From: Acidipropionibacterium acidipropionici
Lineage (GTDB): Bacteria; Actinomycetota; Actinomycetes; Propionibacteriales; Propionibacteriaceae
DNA length: 64,000 nt
Assembly (NCBI RefSeq): GCF_001441165.1
Contig: NZ_CP013126.1
Span: 62,001-126,000, forward strand
Direction of reading: 5' to 3'
The position numbers were made by a program, and so were the translations under genes. Positions 18,775 through 27,093 of this stretch are shown one piece after another. The first letter of the stretch is position 1; the number at the start of each line of letters is the position of its first letter. The notes beneath the pieces are model-generated. The model was not told where the DNA came from, searched no databases, and saw only the letters and a list, made by a program, of their open reading frames with translations.

Positions 18775-19495
18775 TGGTGCCCTCCTGGATCTTCGCGGCG
18801 GCAACGGGGCCGCCCTGCTCGACGTCGTCGGCCGGGGTGCTCAGCACGCCCAGCTTGCGCAGCTGCGGGCCGGCGACCTTGGCGAGGAAGCGGAACAGCA
18901 GGATGCCCAGAACGCCCTCGGCCAGAGCCAGCGGGATCTGGGTGACGGCGAAGATGGAGAGGAACTTCCCGGCGGCGCCCACGATCCCGGAGGTGGGATC
19001 GGGGAAGGCGATGGCCAGCTGGAAGGAGGTGACGCAGTAGGTGGAGAAGTCAGCGAGAACCATGCACCCGAAGATCGCCAGGGCGTCGGGCCCGCCGGCC
19101 CTCTTCGTGAGCTTGTAGAACGCGTATCCGACCCAGGGGCCGGCGATCGCCATCGAGAAGGTGTTGGCGCCCAGAGTGCTCATGCCGCCGTGGGCCAGCA
19201 GCAGGGCCTGGAAGATGAGCACGATCATGCCCAGGAAGGCCATGACCGGCGGCTTGAAGAGGACGGCGCCGACGCCGGTGCCGGTGGGATGGGATGAGGA
19301 CCCGGAGACGCTGGGCAGTTTGATCGCCGACAGCACGAAGGTGAAGGCGCCGGCAGTGGCCAGCAGCAACTTGTTCTCGGGGTGATCCTTGACCTGCTTG
19401 ACGACCTCGCGGGCGCCGTGGATGACGAACGGTGCGGCGGCTGCGTACCAGACCGCGCACTCTGTCGGCGAGAGAATTCCCTCTGCGATGTGCAT
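18767..19495 (-). CDS. cbiM: cobalt ECF transporter substrate-capture protein CbiM
   Basis: CbiM binds Co(II) and moves it across the membrane. The 242-residue protein begins exactly M-H-I-A-E-G-I-L, where the N-terminal amine and His2 are metal ligands in this family, which fixes the start. S-S-S-H-P-T-G-T-G near residue 66 supplies the further ligand region, and multiple helices follow. It is the first gene of the cbiMNQO operon, behind a cobalamin riboswitch, so cobalt uptake is shut down when the coenzyme is plentiful. Confidence 0.96.
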   Translation of the reverse strand: MHIAEGILSPTECAVWYAAAAPFVIHGAREVVKQVKDHPENKLLLATAGAFTFVLSAIKLPSVSGSSSHPTGTGVGAVLFKPPVMAFLGMIVLIFQALLLAHGGMSTLGANTFSMAIAGPWVGYAFYKLTKRAGGPDALAIFGCMVLADFSTYCVTSFQLAIAFPDPTSGIVGAAGKFLSIFAVTQIPLALAEGVLGILLFRFLAKVAGPQLRKLGVLSTPADDVEQGGPVAAAKIQEGTNV

Positions 19496-19549
19496 GGGGT
19501 CTTCACTCCTTTCTCGGGATACTGCGTCCCGTCCTGGAAAGGATCGACG

Positions 19550-19650
19550 TCATGGCCTTCCTGACTCCCACCCTCGAGGGGTGCTCACAGTGGCGCGACC
19601 GTGCCGGATCTGTCCGGCTTTCGCCATGGCGTCGATGACTTCTTCAATTG
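19550..19650 (-). ncRNA. cobalamin riboswitch upstream of cbiM (variant core)
   Basis: The minus strand shows GCCGGACAGATCCGGCAC, then GGTCGCGCCACTGTGA at 19600-19585 and the B12 box GAGTCAGGAAGGCCATG near 19570-19554. The core reads GGTCGCGCC instead of the usual GGTCCCGCC found in the other three copies here. An AAGGAG ribosome site and the cbiM ATG follow within about 60 bases, so control at translation is possible. Confidence 0.85.
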
Positions 19651-19864
19651 TGGATGTCCGTCGCCCGAGCGATCTCCGCTGAGAGACCCTCCGGCAACGA
19701 TGACCAATCCAAACACACGGCCGTCCGACCACGCCATCGGGGGTCGGCATTGCACATCGGTGCCGCGCCCCGACCCGAGCGGTCCCCTCCCCCGATCGGC
19801 TCGGATAGGCTCGGCGCGAATCCCCCGAGCAGCGACACCCCCGAACCACGACAAGGAGCCACAG

Positions 19865-20518
19865 GTGGCCCACGAGTACATCAACAATGGCGCCGACATC
19901 TACCGGGAGTCCTTCCGGATCATCCGCGAGGAGTCCGATCTGGAGCGCTTCCCGGCCGACGTCGAGCATGTCGTGGTGCGGATGATCCACGCCGCCGCCG
20001 ACCCGGCGATCGCCGCCGACATCGCTTTCACCCCCGGCGTGGTCGCGGCCGCCCGGGCGGCCCTGGAGGCCGGCGCGCCGATCCTGTGCGACTCGTCGAT
20101 GACGGCCACCGGGATCATCCGGTCGCGCCTGCCCCGCGACAACCGGGTGGTCTGTCACATCAAGGATCCGCGGCTGGCCGCGCTGGCGGCCGAGCATGGC
20201 ACCACGAAGACCTGCGCGGCGGTGGACCTGTGGGCCGCCGAGGGGCTCCTGGACGGGTCGGTGGTGGCGATCGGCAACGCCCCCACGGCGCTGTTCCGGG
20301 TGCTCGAGGTGGCCGCCGAGACCGGTCAGCGGCCCGCCGCGGTCGTCGGGATCCCGGTCGGCTTCGTGGGCGCCGCCGAGTCCAAGGACGCGCTGGTGGC
20401 CTCAGACCTCGGCCTGGAGCACCTCACCCTGCTGGGACGCCGGGGCGGCTCGGCGGTCACCGTCGCCGCCGTCAACGCCATCGCCTCCCTCGACGAGCTC
20501 ACGAATCTTCATAAGTAG
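19865..20518 (+). CDS. cobH: (cobalt-)precorrin-8X methylmutase
   Basis: CobH/CbiC moves the C11 methyl group to C12 to form (hydrogeno/cob-)yrinate. The 217-residue product shows the catalytic-His region V-R-M-I-H-A-A-A-D, D-S-S-M-T-A-T-G-I, A-I-G-N-A-P-T-A-L-F and G-I-P-V-G-F-V-G-A-A-E-S-K. GTG at 19865 was chosen because AAGGAG lies upstream at the right spacing and the family N-terminus Y-I-N-N-G-A-D-I-Y-R follows. The gene stands alone on the plus strand, divergent from cbiM, and ends three bases from the convergent unknown gene. Confidence 0.95.
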   Translation: MAHEYINNGADIYRESFRIIREESDLERFPADVEHVVVRMIHAAADPAIAADIAFTPGVVAAARAALEAGAPILCDSSMTATGIIRSRLPRDNRVVCHIKDPRLAALAAEHGTTKTCAAVDLWAAEGLLDGSVVAIGNAPTALFRVLEVAAETGQRPAAVVGIPVGFVGAAESKDALVASDLGLEHLTLLGRRGGSAVTVAAVNAIASLDELTNLHK

Positions 20519-20521
20519 GCC

Positions 20522-21382
20522 TCAGCCCCAGATCTGGCCGGCCTCCCAGGTTCCCGAGGACACCACGGGGGTGACGGTCGCCGAGATCACCGAGCCCTCG
20601 TGCGGGGTGTGGGGAAGGTCGGCGGGCAGCGCCAGGGTCATGGGGATCGGCGTCGTGCCGATGACGCGCAGCCAGTCCACACCGGTGAGTTCATTGGTGC
20701 GCTTCTCCACCTTCTGCACCACCATCGTCATCTGTGCGGCGGCGCTGGCCTGGTCCCGGGTGGCGCGCCCGGCGCTGATCTCCAGCAGCCACGGCGAGAT
20801 CAGCGCCCCCGCCGAGAAGGACAGCTCGGTGCCCATGGAGCCCTCCTCGGATCGCCCGTAGGCCTCCTCGGAGTCGTAGATCTTCGGGAACTCGGTGGGC
20901 ACGGCCCCGACCCGCAGGTGCTCGATCTCCTTGGGGGTCTCCTGTCCCGGCTCGCCTCCCAGCGGGTACTCCACCGGATCGTCGACGTTGGCCAGGAACC
21001 GTGCCAGCCGCTCGCGCTCAGCACCCAGCCCCTGGCCACTGAAAATCGAGTCGCTGCTGATCACCCCGGCCGCCCCGATCCCGGCGCGGCTCAGACCGCC
21101 GCCCCGGCCGGGCGCCATGACGTCGACCTGAGCCAGGGTCTCGGAGTAGCGGAAGACCTCGGCGGGATGGGTCGTGGGGCACACCAGGGAGGCGATGGTG
21201 TCCAGCTCACCGCCGCTCTGGATCAGCCCGAGGCGTGCCCCCGAGGGGTCGGTGTAGGCAGCCAGGAGTGCAAAGCCGTCAACGTTCTGGGCGCCGGCGG
21301 CCCCGGCGGCCACCGCGGCCGAGACCAGTTCGTCGAGGGATGAGGCGTCGAATCCGAGGCTGTGCAGGTCAAACGAGATCAC
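20522..21382 (-). CDS. unidentified protein at the end of the cbiL operon
   Basis: I do not recognise this 286-residue protein. It has no signal peptide or membrane helices. It begins V-I-S-F-D-L-H-S-L-G-F-D, followed by an Ala/Gly-rich helix, and contains L-G-L-I-Q-S-G-G-E-L-D-T, a Gly-rich P-G-R-G-G-G-L-S-R-A-G loop, and a long acidic stretch. The GTG start (AGGAT upstream) is 17 bases past the cbiX-sirC stop, so it is probably the last gene of the riboswitch-led corrin operon. It does not look like CbiD, the one ring-synthesis enzyme not seen here. Function is open. Confidence 0.6.
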   Translation of the reverse strand: MISFDLHSLGFDASSLDELVSAAVAAGAAGAQNVDGFALLAAYTDPSGARLGLIQSGGELDTIASLVCPTTHPAEVFRYSETLAQVDVMAPGRGGGLSRAGIGAAGVISSDSIFSGQGLGAERERLARFLANVDDPVEYPLGGEPGQETPKEIEHLRVGAVPTEFPKIYDSEEAYGRSEEGSMGTELSFSAGALISPWLLEISAGRATRDQASAAAQMTMVVQKVEKRTNELTGVDWLRVIGTTPIPMTLALPADLPHTPHEGSVISATVTPVVSSGTWEAGQIWG

Positions 21383-21399
21383 CCGCCGATCCTACGAGA

Positions 21400-22722
21400 T
21401 CAGCCCTGAAGCGCCCGCAACAGTTCGTCGCGCAGCTTCGCCGAGCGGCGCGGGGTGCGGTCCCCGACCACTGAGACGGTCATCCCGCCGGACTGCTGGG
21501 TGGCCGGCGTGAAGGCCGAGCCCTTGCGCCCGGCATCCCCTCGCACGCAGAAGATCCGGCGCTCCTCGGCCTCGGCGGCCGCCGTCGCGTTGACCTCGGG
21601 ATCGTTGGTGAGCGCCTGGACGAACCACATCCCGTCCAGGTCGGAGGGCTCGAAGGCCTTCTTGCGGTACTCGACCTGTCCCCGCCTGGCCAGCCGACCG
21701 AGCTGGATCCCGGCATTGGGGGCCACCACGTGGACCTTCGCCCCGGCGTCCAGCAGCCGCACGACGCGCCTCTCGGCGACGTGGCCGGCGCCGACCACCA
21801 GGACATCCCTGCCGGCCAGCCGCAGCCCCGACATGTACACCGGGGCGCCCTCGCCGACCCCCTCCTCGCCCAGCGGGGAGCGGTAGCGGTCGACGACGAC
21901 GTCGGCGAGCTCGTCGCAGTCGCCGATCACCTCGGCGACCCTCACCTCGACGTCGGGCCGGGCCTCGTTCCAGGCCCTCACCTGGTCGTTCGTCCACTCG
22001 TGGAGCCGCCCGGGGAACAGGAAGTTGCCCACCACGACGATCTGGGAGGCGCCCTCCGAGGAGAGCAGGCTGAGCGCCTCGGGCAGTGAGGGCGGGGTCA
22101 CCTGGATGAAGGACGGCTGCACCCTCTTGAGCTCGTTCTCCTCCCAGAACAGGCGGGTGAGCTGGTAGTGGGCGGCGTTCGCCTCGGGATCCAGGGCGCC
22201 GCGCCCCACGAGCACCGCCGCGGTGTCCTTGGCCTCCCACCTCGGGCCGGTCTCCATGGCCTCGCGCAGGCGGCGTCCCAGGGCGGCGCGCAGCCGCGGA
22301 TCGGGCTGCAGCGGGCTGGAGTACAGCACCCGGGCGTCGCCGCGGCCCTCGTCGATGGCCTCGGGGATGTCGCGCTGGACGTGCCCGCCGGTGTTGATCA
22401 TCAGCGGCACGACGACGGCGTCGGGAGGCACCGATCCGCCGTCGGCCCGCACCGCCGCGACAGCCTCCAGATCGTAGCGCTGGTCCCTGCCGGCCGCGAT
22501 CGCCGCGCTCACGGCCTGCGAGATCGGCGGCTCGACGAGCTCGACGAAGCCCAGCTCCACGGGCACCCCGGGCAGCTTGGCGGAGACGCGGCGCACCAGG
22601 GCCCGACAGGTCTCGACGCCGTCGGCGTTCCGGGTGCCGTGGGCGGCGATCACCAGTGGCACCCGGGAGGTGAACTCCCCTGTGGCGGCACGATCATCGG
22701 CTGTGCGGTCGGTCATGGTCAT
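21400..22722 (-). CDS. cbiX: fusion: sirohydrochlorin cobaltochelatase CbiX with precorrin-2 dehydrogenase
   Basis: The 440-residue protein joins two steps. Residues about 20-285 are a two-lobed CbiX chelatase (A-A-H-G-T-R near residue 27, a second lobe with V-V-V-G-N-F-L-F-P-G-R-L-H), which inserts cobalt into sirohydrochlorin. Residues about 295-440 are a CysG-N/Met8-type dehydrogenase with the NAD loop V-V-G-A-G-H-V-A-E-R-R-V and a D-P-E-V-N-A segment, which oxidises precorrin-2. The order is chelatase first, although dehydrogenation precedes chelation. The start overlaps the cbiEGH stop (ATGA). Confidence 0.92.
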   Translation of the reverse strand: MTMTDRTADDRAATGEFTSRVPLVIAAHGTRNADGVETCRALVRRVSAKLPGVPVELGFVELVEPPISQAVSAAIAAGRDQRYDLEAVAAVRADGGSVPPDAVVVPLMINTGGHVQRDIPEAIDEGRGDARVLYSSPLQPDPRLRAALGRRLREAMETGPRWEAKDTAAVLVGRGALDPEANAAHYQLTRLFWEENELKRVQPSFIQVTPPSLPEALSLLSSEGASQIVVVGNFLFPGRLHEWTNDQVRAWNEARPDVEVRVAEVIGDCDELADVVVDRYRSPLGEEGVGEGAPVYMSGLRLAGRDVLVVGAGHVAERRVVRLLDAGAKVHVVAPNAGIQLGRLARRGQVEYRKKAFEPSDLDGMWFVQALTNDPEVNATAAAEAEERRIFCVRGDAGRKGSAFTPATQQSGGMTVSVVGDRTPRRSAKLRDELLRALQG

Positions 22723-25292
22723 CCCTTCGTGTGCTCCTCGATGACATTACCGGCCTCGTCCGAGACCTCCTGACGGGCCTTGCGCTGGCCGTTGTAGGAG
22801 GCGTCGTCGGCCCTGGGCAGGTCGCGGTGGGAGTAGTTCTTCTGCTTGTGAGCGCTGATCGCCCCGTCCATCCAGTGGTAGTCGCGGGGGGTCACCATCA
22901 TCCGACGGCCGTCGCCGGAGGTCACGAACTTCGTGGTCGACGAGCCGACGACCACCATCGCCGTCATGCCCACCCACTCGGGTTTGAACTCGGCCAGGGT
23001 CGACATGACGACCTCCTGCTGGCGCCTCTCGGCGTGGGAGACCATCGCCACCGGGGTGGTGGGCGGGCGGTGCTCGGCCATGATGGCCAGGGCGTCGGGC
23101 AGCTGGTGGGTGCGGGTGCGCGAGCGCGGGTTGTAGAAGGTGGTCACCATGTCCCCCTCGGCCGCGGCGCGGACCCTTTCGAGGATGAGGTTCCAGTCGG
23201 TGTGGAGGTCCGAGAGGCTGATGGTGGCGTGGTCGTGGCCCAGCGGTGCTCCGAGGATCGCCGAGATCGCCAGTTCGGCGGTGATACCGGGGACGATCTC
23301 GACGTCGATGCCGTCGGTGCCCATCTCGAGGGTGGGTGACGCCATGGCGTAGATGGCGGGGTCGCCGCCGCACACGAAGGCGACGTTGTTGCCGCGCCGG
23401 GCGGCCTCGATGGCCGCCTCGGTGCGCTCCTCCTCGGTGCCCATCTTGGTGGCCAGGATCTCGGCCCCGGGGCGCACCAAATCGCGGATCTGACGCACAT
23501 AGGGGGCGTAGCCGGCGACGAAGGTGGCGTCCTGAATGGCCTTGACGGCACGCGGGGCGAGCAGGTCGCGGGCTCCGGGCCCCAGCCCGACGACGGCCAG
23601 GTGGCCGCATGCGGGGATCCGCCCGACGGCGCAGGTCGCCTCGCCGGTCTTGTGCTTGGGCACGATCAACTCGGCCTTCTCGGCGAGCACCGACGCCTCG
23701 GCGACGCTGCCGGTGCCGACCTCCCGGGCCACAGTCGCCGACGGGTTGGGGGCGTCCTGGCCGGCCAGCTCCTCGGCGGAGAAGGTGCGATACTCCACGC
23801 CGAGCCGGTGGGCCAGTTTCACCAGTCCGAGTTCGCCGGCCTTCACCTCGTGGCTTCTCAGGGCGCTCACCGATCCGGGGGCCAGCGAGGCCTCGGCCAG
23901 GACGTCGTCCAGCAGCGACGCTAGGTGGTCGACGTCGGTGCCGGAGTTGCAGCCCATCCCGACCACCAGGGATCGGGGGTGAAGCACCACCGACGGCAGC
24001 TCGGGCACGCCGTCCAGGGCCGCCTCGGCGGTCCGGTCGCTCACCACGATCCGGGCGGCCGGGCTCTCGGCCTGCTCGGAGACGTTGGTGGGCAGCGGGG
24101 GCAGCGGCCAGGGGTGTTCGCGGACCACAGCGACGGGACGCCCGGCGATGATCGCCCCGGTGACTGCGGCGACGTCTCCCTCGTAGGCCCAGCCGAGCTG
24201 GTCGAGGGCGGGGACACCCAGCGAGTCGGTGGCGGTGGAGACGACGGCAGTGCCGCCGAGGGCCTCCGAGATCGTCCGGGCCAGCTCGTTGGCCCCTCCG
24301 ACGTGTCCGCCGACCAGCGGGATGGCGAAGCGTCCGGCCTCGTCGACGACCACCACCCCGGGGTCGGTCTTCTTGGAGGCCAGCAGCGGGGCGATGATCC
24401 GGGTGGTGGCGCCCAGCGCCAGGTGAGAGACGATGAGGTCGCACTGGCCCCAGGCCTCCACCAGTCCGGCGGTGGCCGGGCCGGGGTACTTCTTCGTCTC
24501 GACGCCCAGGGCCTTGTCGATGGCGTGCGCGTGGGCGATCGCGGCGTCGGTGTTGACGATCTGCCCGATGATCGGGGACCTGTCGGAGCCGTCCGGGTCG
24601 GTGTCGGATCCGGGCGCCGGTTCGCCGGGGGCCGGGGTGTTGGCATCGCCGACCAGCTCCGGGCTCCTGCCGATGGCCTCCGGCGAGTCGGGGTGGTGGG
24701 CCAGAACGAGCACCACATAGGGGCTGGTGAGATCCTCAGCCTCGATGACCGACCGGGCGGCGTCCTCGTCGAGGACGCGGATCCGCTGGCCGGGCTCCCC
24801 GATCCGTTCGGCGAGGACGAAGAACCGTCCCAGGCCGGCCAGTCCCTCGACCAGTTCCGGCAGGCCCTTCCTCGGGGCGGTGAGGACGCCGACCTTCGGG
24901 TGGACCTTCGCGAGCCGGATGGCCGACTCGATGCCCCCGGTGTGGGAGGACACCAGCTGCGCGTCGTCCCAGGGCAGGGCGATGGCGGCGAAGGCGGCCT
25001 GCAGGGAGCTGGGGGCGGTGACGACCTCGGGGGTCAGGCCGGCCTGGCGCATCCGGCGGACGACGCCGAAGAAGAGCGGGTCGCCGGAGGCGATGACGGT
25101 GACCCGGGCGTCGTCGGCCAGATCCTGGATGCGTTCGATGGCGGGCCCGATGAGGCCGAGGACCTGTCGGCGGTCGGTGGGGACGTCGAGGGCGTCAAGG
25201 TGGCGCTTCCCGCCGACGACCAGCTGGGATGCGGCGACGTCGTCGGCCATCGCCCGGGTGATCTCGCCGAGATATCCGTGAACCCGGATCAT
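22719..25292 (-). CDS. cbiEGH: trifunctional CbiE-CbiG-CbiH corrin methyltransferase/hydrolase
   Basis: One 857-residue frame encodes three early-corrin enzymes. Residues 1-about 200 are CbiE (A-S-G-D-P-L-F-F-G-V), a C5 methyltransferase. Residues about 245-565 are CbiG (G-G-H-V-G-G-A-N-E-L-A, and G-M-G-C-N-S-G-T in its C-terminal domain), which opens the delta-lactone. Residues about 590-860 are CbiH (V-V-G-L-G-P-G-A-R-D-L-L and C-G-G-D-P-A-I-Y-A-M-A), the C17 ring-contracting methylase. The same three-part protein is known in Propionibacterium freudenreichii. ATG at 25292 with AGGAG overlaps the cbiF stop. Confidence 0.95.
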   Translation of the reverse strand: MIRVHGYLGEITRAMADDVAASQLVVGGKRHLDALDVPTDRRQVLGLIGPAIERIQDLADDARVTVIASGDPLFFGVVRRMRQAGLTPEVVTAPSSLQAAFAAIALPWDDAQLVSSHTGGIESAIRLAKVHPKVGVLTAPRKGLPELVEGLAGLGRFFVLAERIGEPGQRIRVLDEDAARSVIEAEDLTSPYVVLVLAHHPDSPEAIGRSPELVGDANTPAPGEPAPGSDTDPDGSDRSPIIGQIVNTDAAIAHAHAIDKALGVETKKYPGPATAGLVEAWGQCDLIVSHLALGATTRIIAPLLASKKTDPGVVVVDEAGRFAIPLVGGHVGGANELARTISEALGGTAVVSTATDSLGVPALDQLGWAYEGDVAAVTGAIIAGRPVAVVREHPWPLPPLPTNVSEQAESPAARIVVSDRTAEAALDGVPELPSVVLHPRSLVVGMGCNSGTDVDHLASLLDDVLAEASLAPGSVSALRSHEVKAGELGLVKLAHRLGVEYRTFSAEELAGQDAPNPSATVAREVGTGSVAEASVLAEKAELIVPKHKTGEATCAVGRIPACGHLAVVGLGPGARDLLAPRAVKAIQDATFVAGYAPYVRQIRDLVRPGAEILATKMGTEEERTEAAIEAARRGNNVAFVCGGDPAIYAMASPTLEMGTDGIDVEIVPGITAELAISAILGAPLGHDHATISLSDLHTDWNLILERVRAAAEGDMVTTFYNPRSRTRTHQLPDALAIMAEHRPPTTPVAMVSHAERRQQEVVMSTLAEFKPEWVGMTAMVVVGSSTTKFVTSGDGRRMMVTPRDYHWMDGAISAHKQKNYSHRDLPRADDASYNGQRKARQEVSDEAGNVIEEHTKG

Positions 25293-26155
25293 GACTGTTC
25301 TCCTGTGTCGTCGGTGGGGGCGTCGTCGAGGACTCCGCGGGTGCCGTGGGCCGCCAGATCGGCGTGGGCGGCGGCGTCGGCGCCGCGGTACTCGTGGCGG
25401 AAGCCGGGGTGGTAGAGGTGGCTGCGGGTGGAGATGGGGCCCTCGGCCAGGGCGGGGCCGACGAGCACCACCGAGTGCTTCCACAGCTTGTGGGCGCGCA
25501 TCGTGGCGGACAGTTCCGCCAGCGGGCAGCGCAGCATGAGTTCCTCGGGCCAGGTGACGGCGTGGCCGATGATGCACGGGGTCTCGGGGGCGTAGCCGCC
25601 CTCCAGGAGGGCGTCCTGGAGGGCCTTGTTGCGGGCGGCCGACAGGTAGATCGCCATGGTGGCGCCGTGGGCGGCGAAGGAGGCGATGGTCTCCCCCTTC
25701 GGCATCGGTGTGCGTCCGCCTTCCAGGCGGGTGAGGATCAGGGACTGGGAGACCTCGGGGACGGTGATCTCGACGTCCATCCGGGCGGCGGCCGCCGAGA
25801 AGGCGGAGATGCCGGGGATCGTCTCGAAGTCGATGCCGACGCGGCGGCACAGGTCGCGCTGCTCGGCGGTGGCTCCGTAGATCGACGGGTCACCGGTGTG
25901 CACCCGGGCGACCAGCAGGCCCTCGTCGCGGGCCCGGGTGTAGAGGGGTTCGAGGTCCTCCAGGGGGATGGACGCCGAGTCGATGAGTTCGGCCCCGTCC
26001 TTGTGCCGGGCGACCATGTCGGGGTGGACGAGGCTCGAGGCCCAGATGATGATGTCGGCGGTCTCGATGACGCGGGCCCCGCGGACGCTCACCAGGTCGG
26101 CGGCGCCGGGCCCGGCCCCCACGAAGACCACCTTGCCCTCTGTTGGCTTGCTCAC
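25289..26155 (-). CDS. cbiF: (cobalt-)precorrin-4 C11-methyltransferase
   Basis: CbiF/CobM methylates C11 of (cobalt-)precorrin-4. The 288-residue protein carries the tetrapyrrole methylase motifs V-G-A-G-P-G-A-A-D-L-V-S-V-R-G, V-H-T-G-D-P-S-I-Y-G-A, and P-G-I-S-A-F-S-A-A-A-A. The GTG start overlaps the cbiL stop (GTGA). The C-terminal 30 residues are Asp/Ala-rich and look like an unstructured tail beyond the usual family length. Confidence 0.96.
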   Translation of the reverse strand: MSKPTEGKVVFVGAGPGAADLVSVRGARVIETADIIIWASSLVHPDMVARHKDGAELIDSASIPLEDLEPLYTRARDEGLLVARVHTGDPSIYGATAEQRDLCRRVGIDFETIPGISAFSAAAARMDVEITVPEVSQSLILTRLEGGRTPMPKGETIASFAAHGATMAIYLSAARNKALQDALLEGGYAPETPCIIGHAVTWPEELMLRCPLAELSATMRAHKLWKHSVVLVGPALAEGPISTRSHLYHPGFRHEYRGADAAAHADLAAHGTRGVLDDAPTDDTGEQS

Positions 26156-26913
26156 AGGCTTCCTCCTGTCGTGGAACGTGCGGGAGTCGACATCACGGTC
26201 GAGAAGTACGGCAGCGTCCGGCCCTCGGCGACGTCGGCCAGCTCGATGAGCTCCTCGGACTCCATGGAGACGTCGGTGCCCAGGACGGCGTCACGCCCCC
26301 TCTCGCGGATCTGGTCCAGGACCGTAGGGAGGGTGCGTCCGCCCTTGTAGACGGTGACGGAGTCGGCGACGTCGAGCACCTGGCCGAGTTTCTCCGGCCC
26401 GACGGTGGCCGGCACCAGGGCGAGCACCTCTCGGCCCTCGACGAGCGGGGTACGCGACGCCGCGGCCAGCGCCTGCATGGCGGTGATGCCGGGGACCAGG
26501 GTCACCTCGACGTCGGGGAGGCGCTGTTCGACGTTGCCGCGCAGGTAGCTGAAGGTGGAGAAGACCGCCGGGTCGCCGACGGTGGCCAGGGCGACGGTGG
26601 TGGCCCCGGCCTCGAAAGCGGCCACGGCGGCGTCGGCGGAGACCTTCCAGGAGGCGGTGCGCTTCTCGCCGATGCCGCGGCGCTGCGCCATCGAGAAGGG
26701 GATGCGTTCGATCCGCCCGGCGATCTGCGGGCAGGCGGCGCGGACGATGGCCTCGGCCCGGCCCGGCCTCTCGGCCGATTTCTCGGTGGCCGGCACGAGC
26801 ACGACGTCGGCGCTCGACAGGATGCGGGCGGCCTTGAGGGTGACCAGTTCGGGATCCCCCGGGCCCACACCGACCCCGATCAGTGTGCGTGCAGGGTCAG
26901 TGGCATGGGTCAT
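26152..26913 (-). CDS. cbiL: (cobalt-)precorrin-2 C20-methyltransferase
   Basis: CbiL/CobI methylates C20 of (cobalt-)factor II, committing it to cobalamin. The 253-residue protein has G-V-G-V-G-P-G-D-P-E-L-V-T-L-K-A-A near the N-terminus, A-T-V-G-D-P-A-V-F-S-T-F-S-Y, and P-G-I-T-A-M-Q-A. ATG at 26913 with GAGGAGG is the first start after the cobalamin riboswitch. It leads the operon cbiL-cbiF-cbiEGH-cbiX. Confidence 0.96.
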   Translation of the reverse strand: MTHATDPARTLIGVGVGPGDPELVTLKAARILSSADVVLVPATEKSAERPGRAEAIVRAACPQIAGRIERIPFSMAQRRGIGEKRTASWKVSADAAVAAFEAGATTVALATVGDPAVFSTFSYLRGNVEQRLPDVEVTLVPGITAMQALAAASRTPLVEGREVLALVPATVGPEKLGQVLDVADSVTVYKGGRTLPTVLDQIRERGRDAVLGTDVSMESEELIELADVAEGRTLPYFSTVMSTPARSTTGGSL

Positions 26914-26959
26914 GCCGGCCTCCTCAGGTCTCTCGCCCGATCAACAGTGCGCCGATATC

Positions 26960-27075
26960 TCCACCCGAGTGTCTGGCTTCCCCTTACGGGGTCACAGTGG
27001 CGGGACCGCTCCGGGTTCGCACCGGATTCCTCGTCGATGGACGCGGGCCTGATTCTCTCACACCCCGGTGAGGCG
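26960..27075 (-). ncRNA. cobalamin riboswitch upstream of cbiL
   Basis: The minus strand reads GGAATCCGGTGCGAACCCGG, then GGTCCCGCCACTGTGA at 27007-26992 and a B12-box-like AAGCCAGACACTCGGG near 26981-26966. The upstream half is a textbook match, while the B12 box is degenerate. It lies in the 180-base gap between cobQ and cbiL. Confidence 0.88.
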
Positions 27076-27093
27076 CCCCTCACCGCCGTGGGA

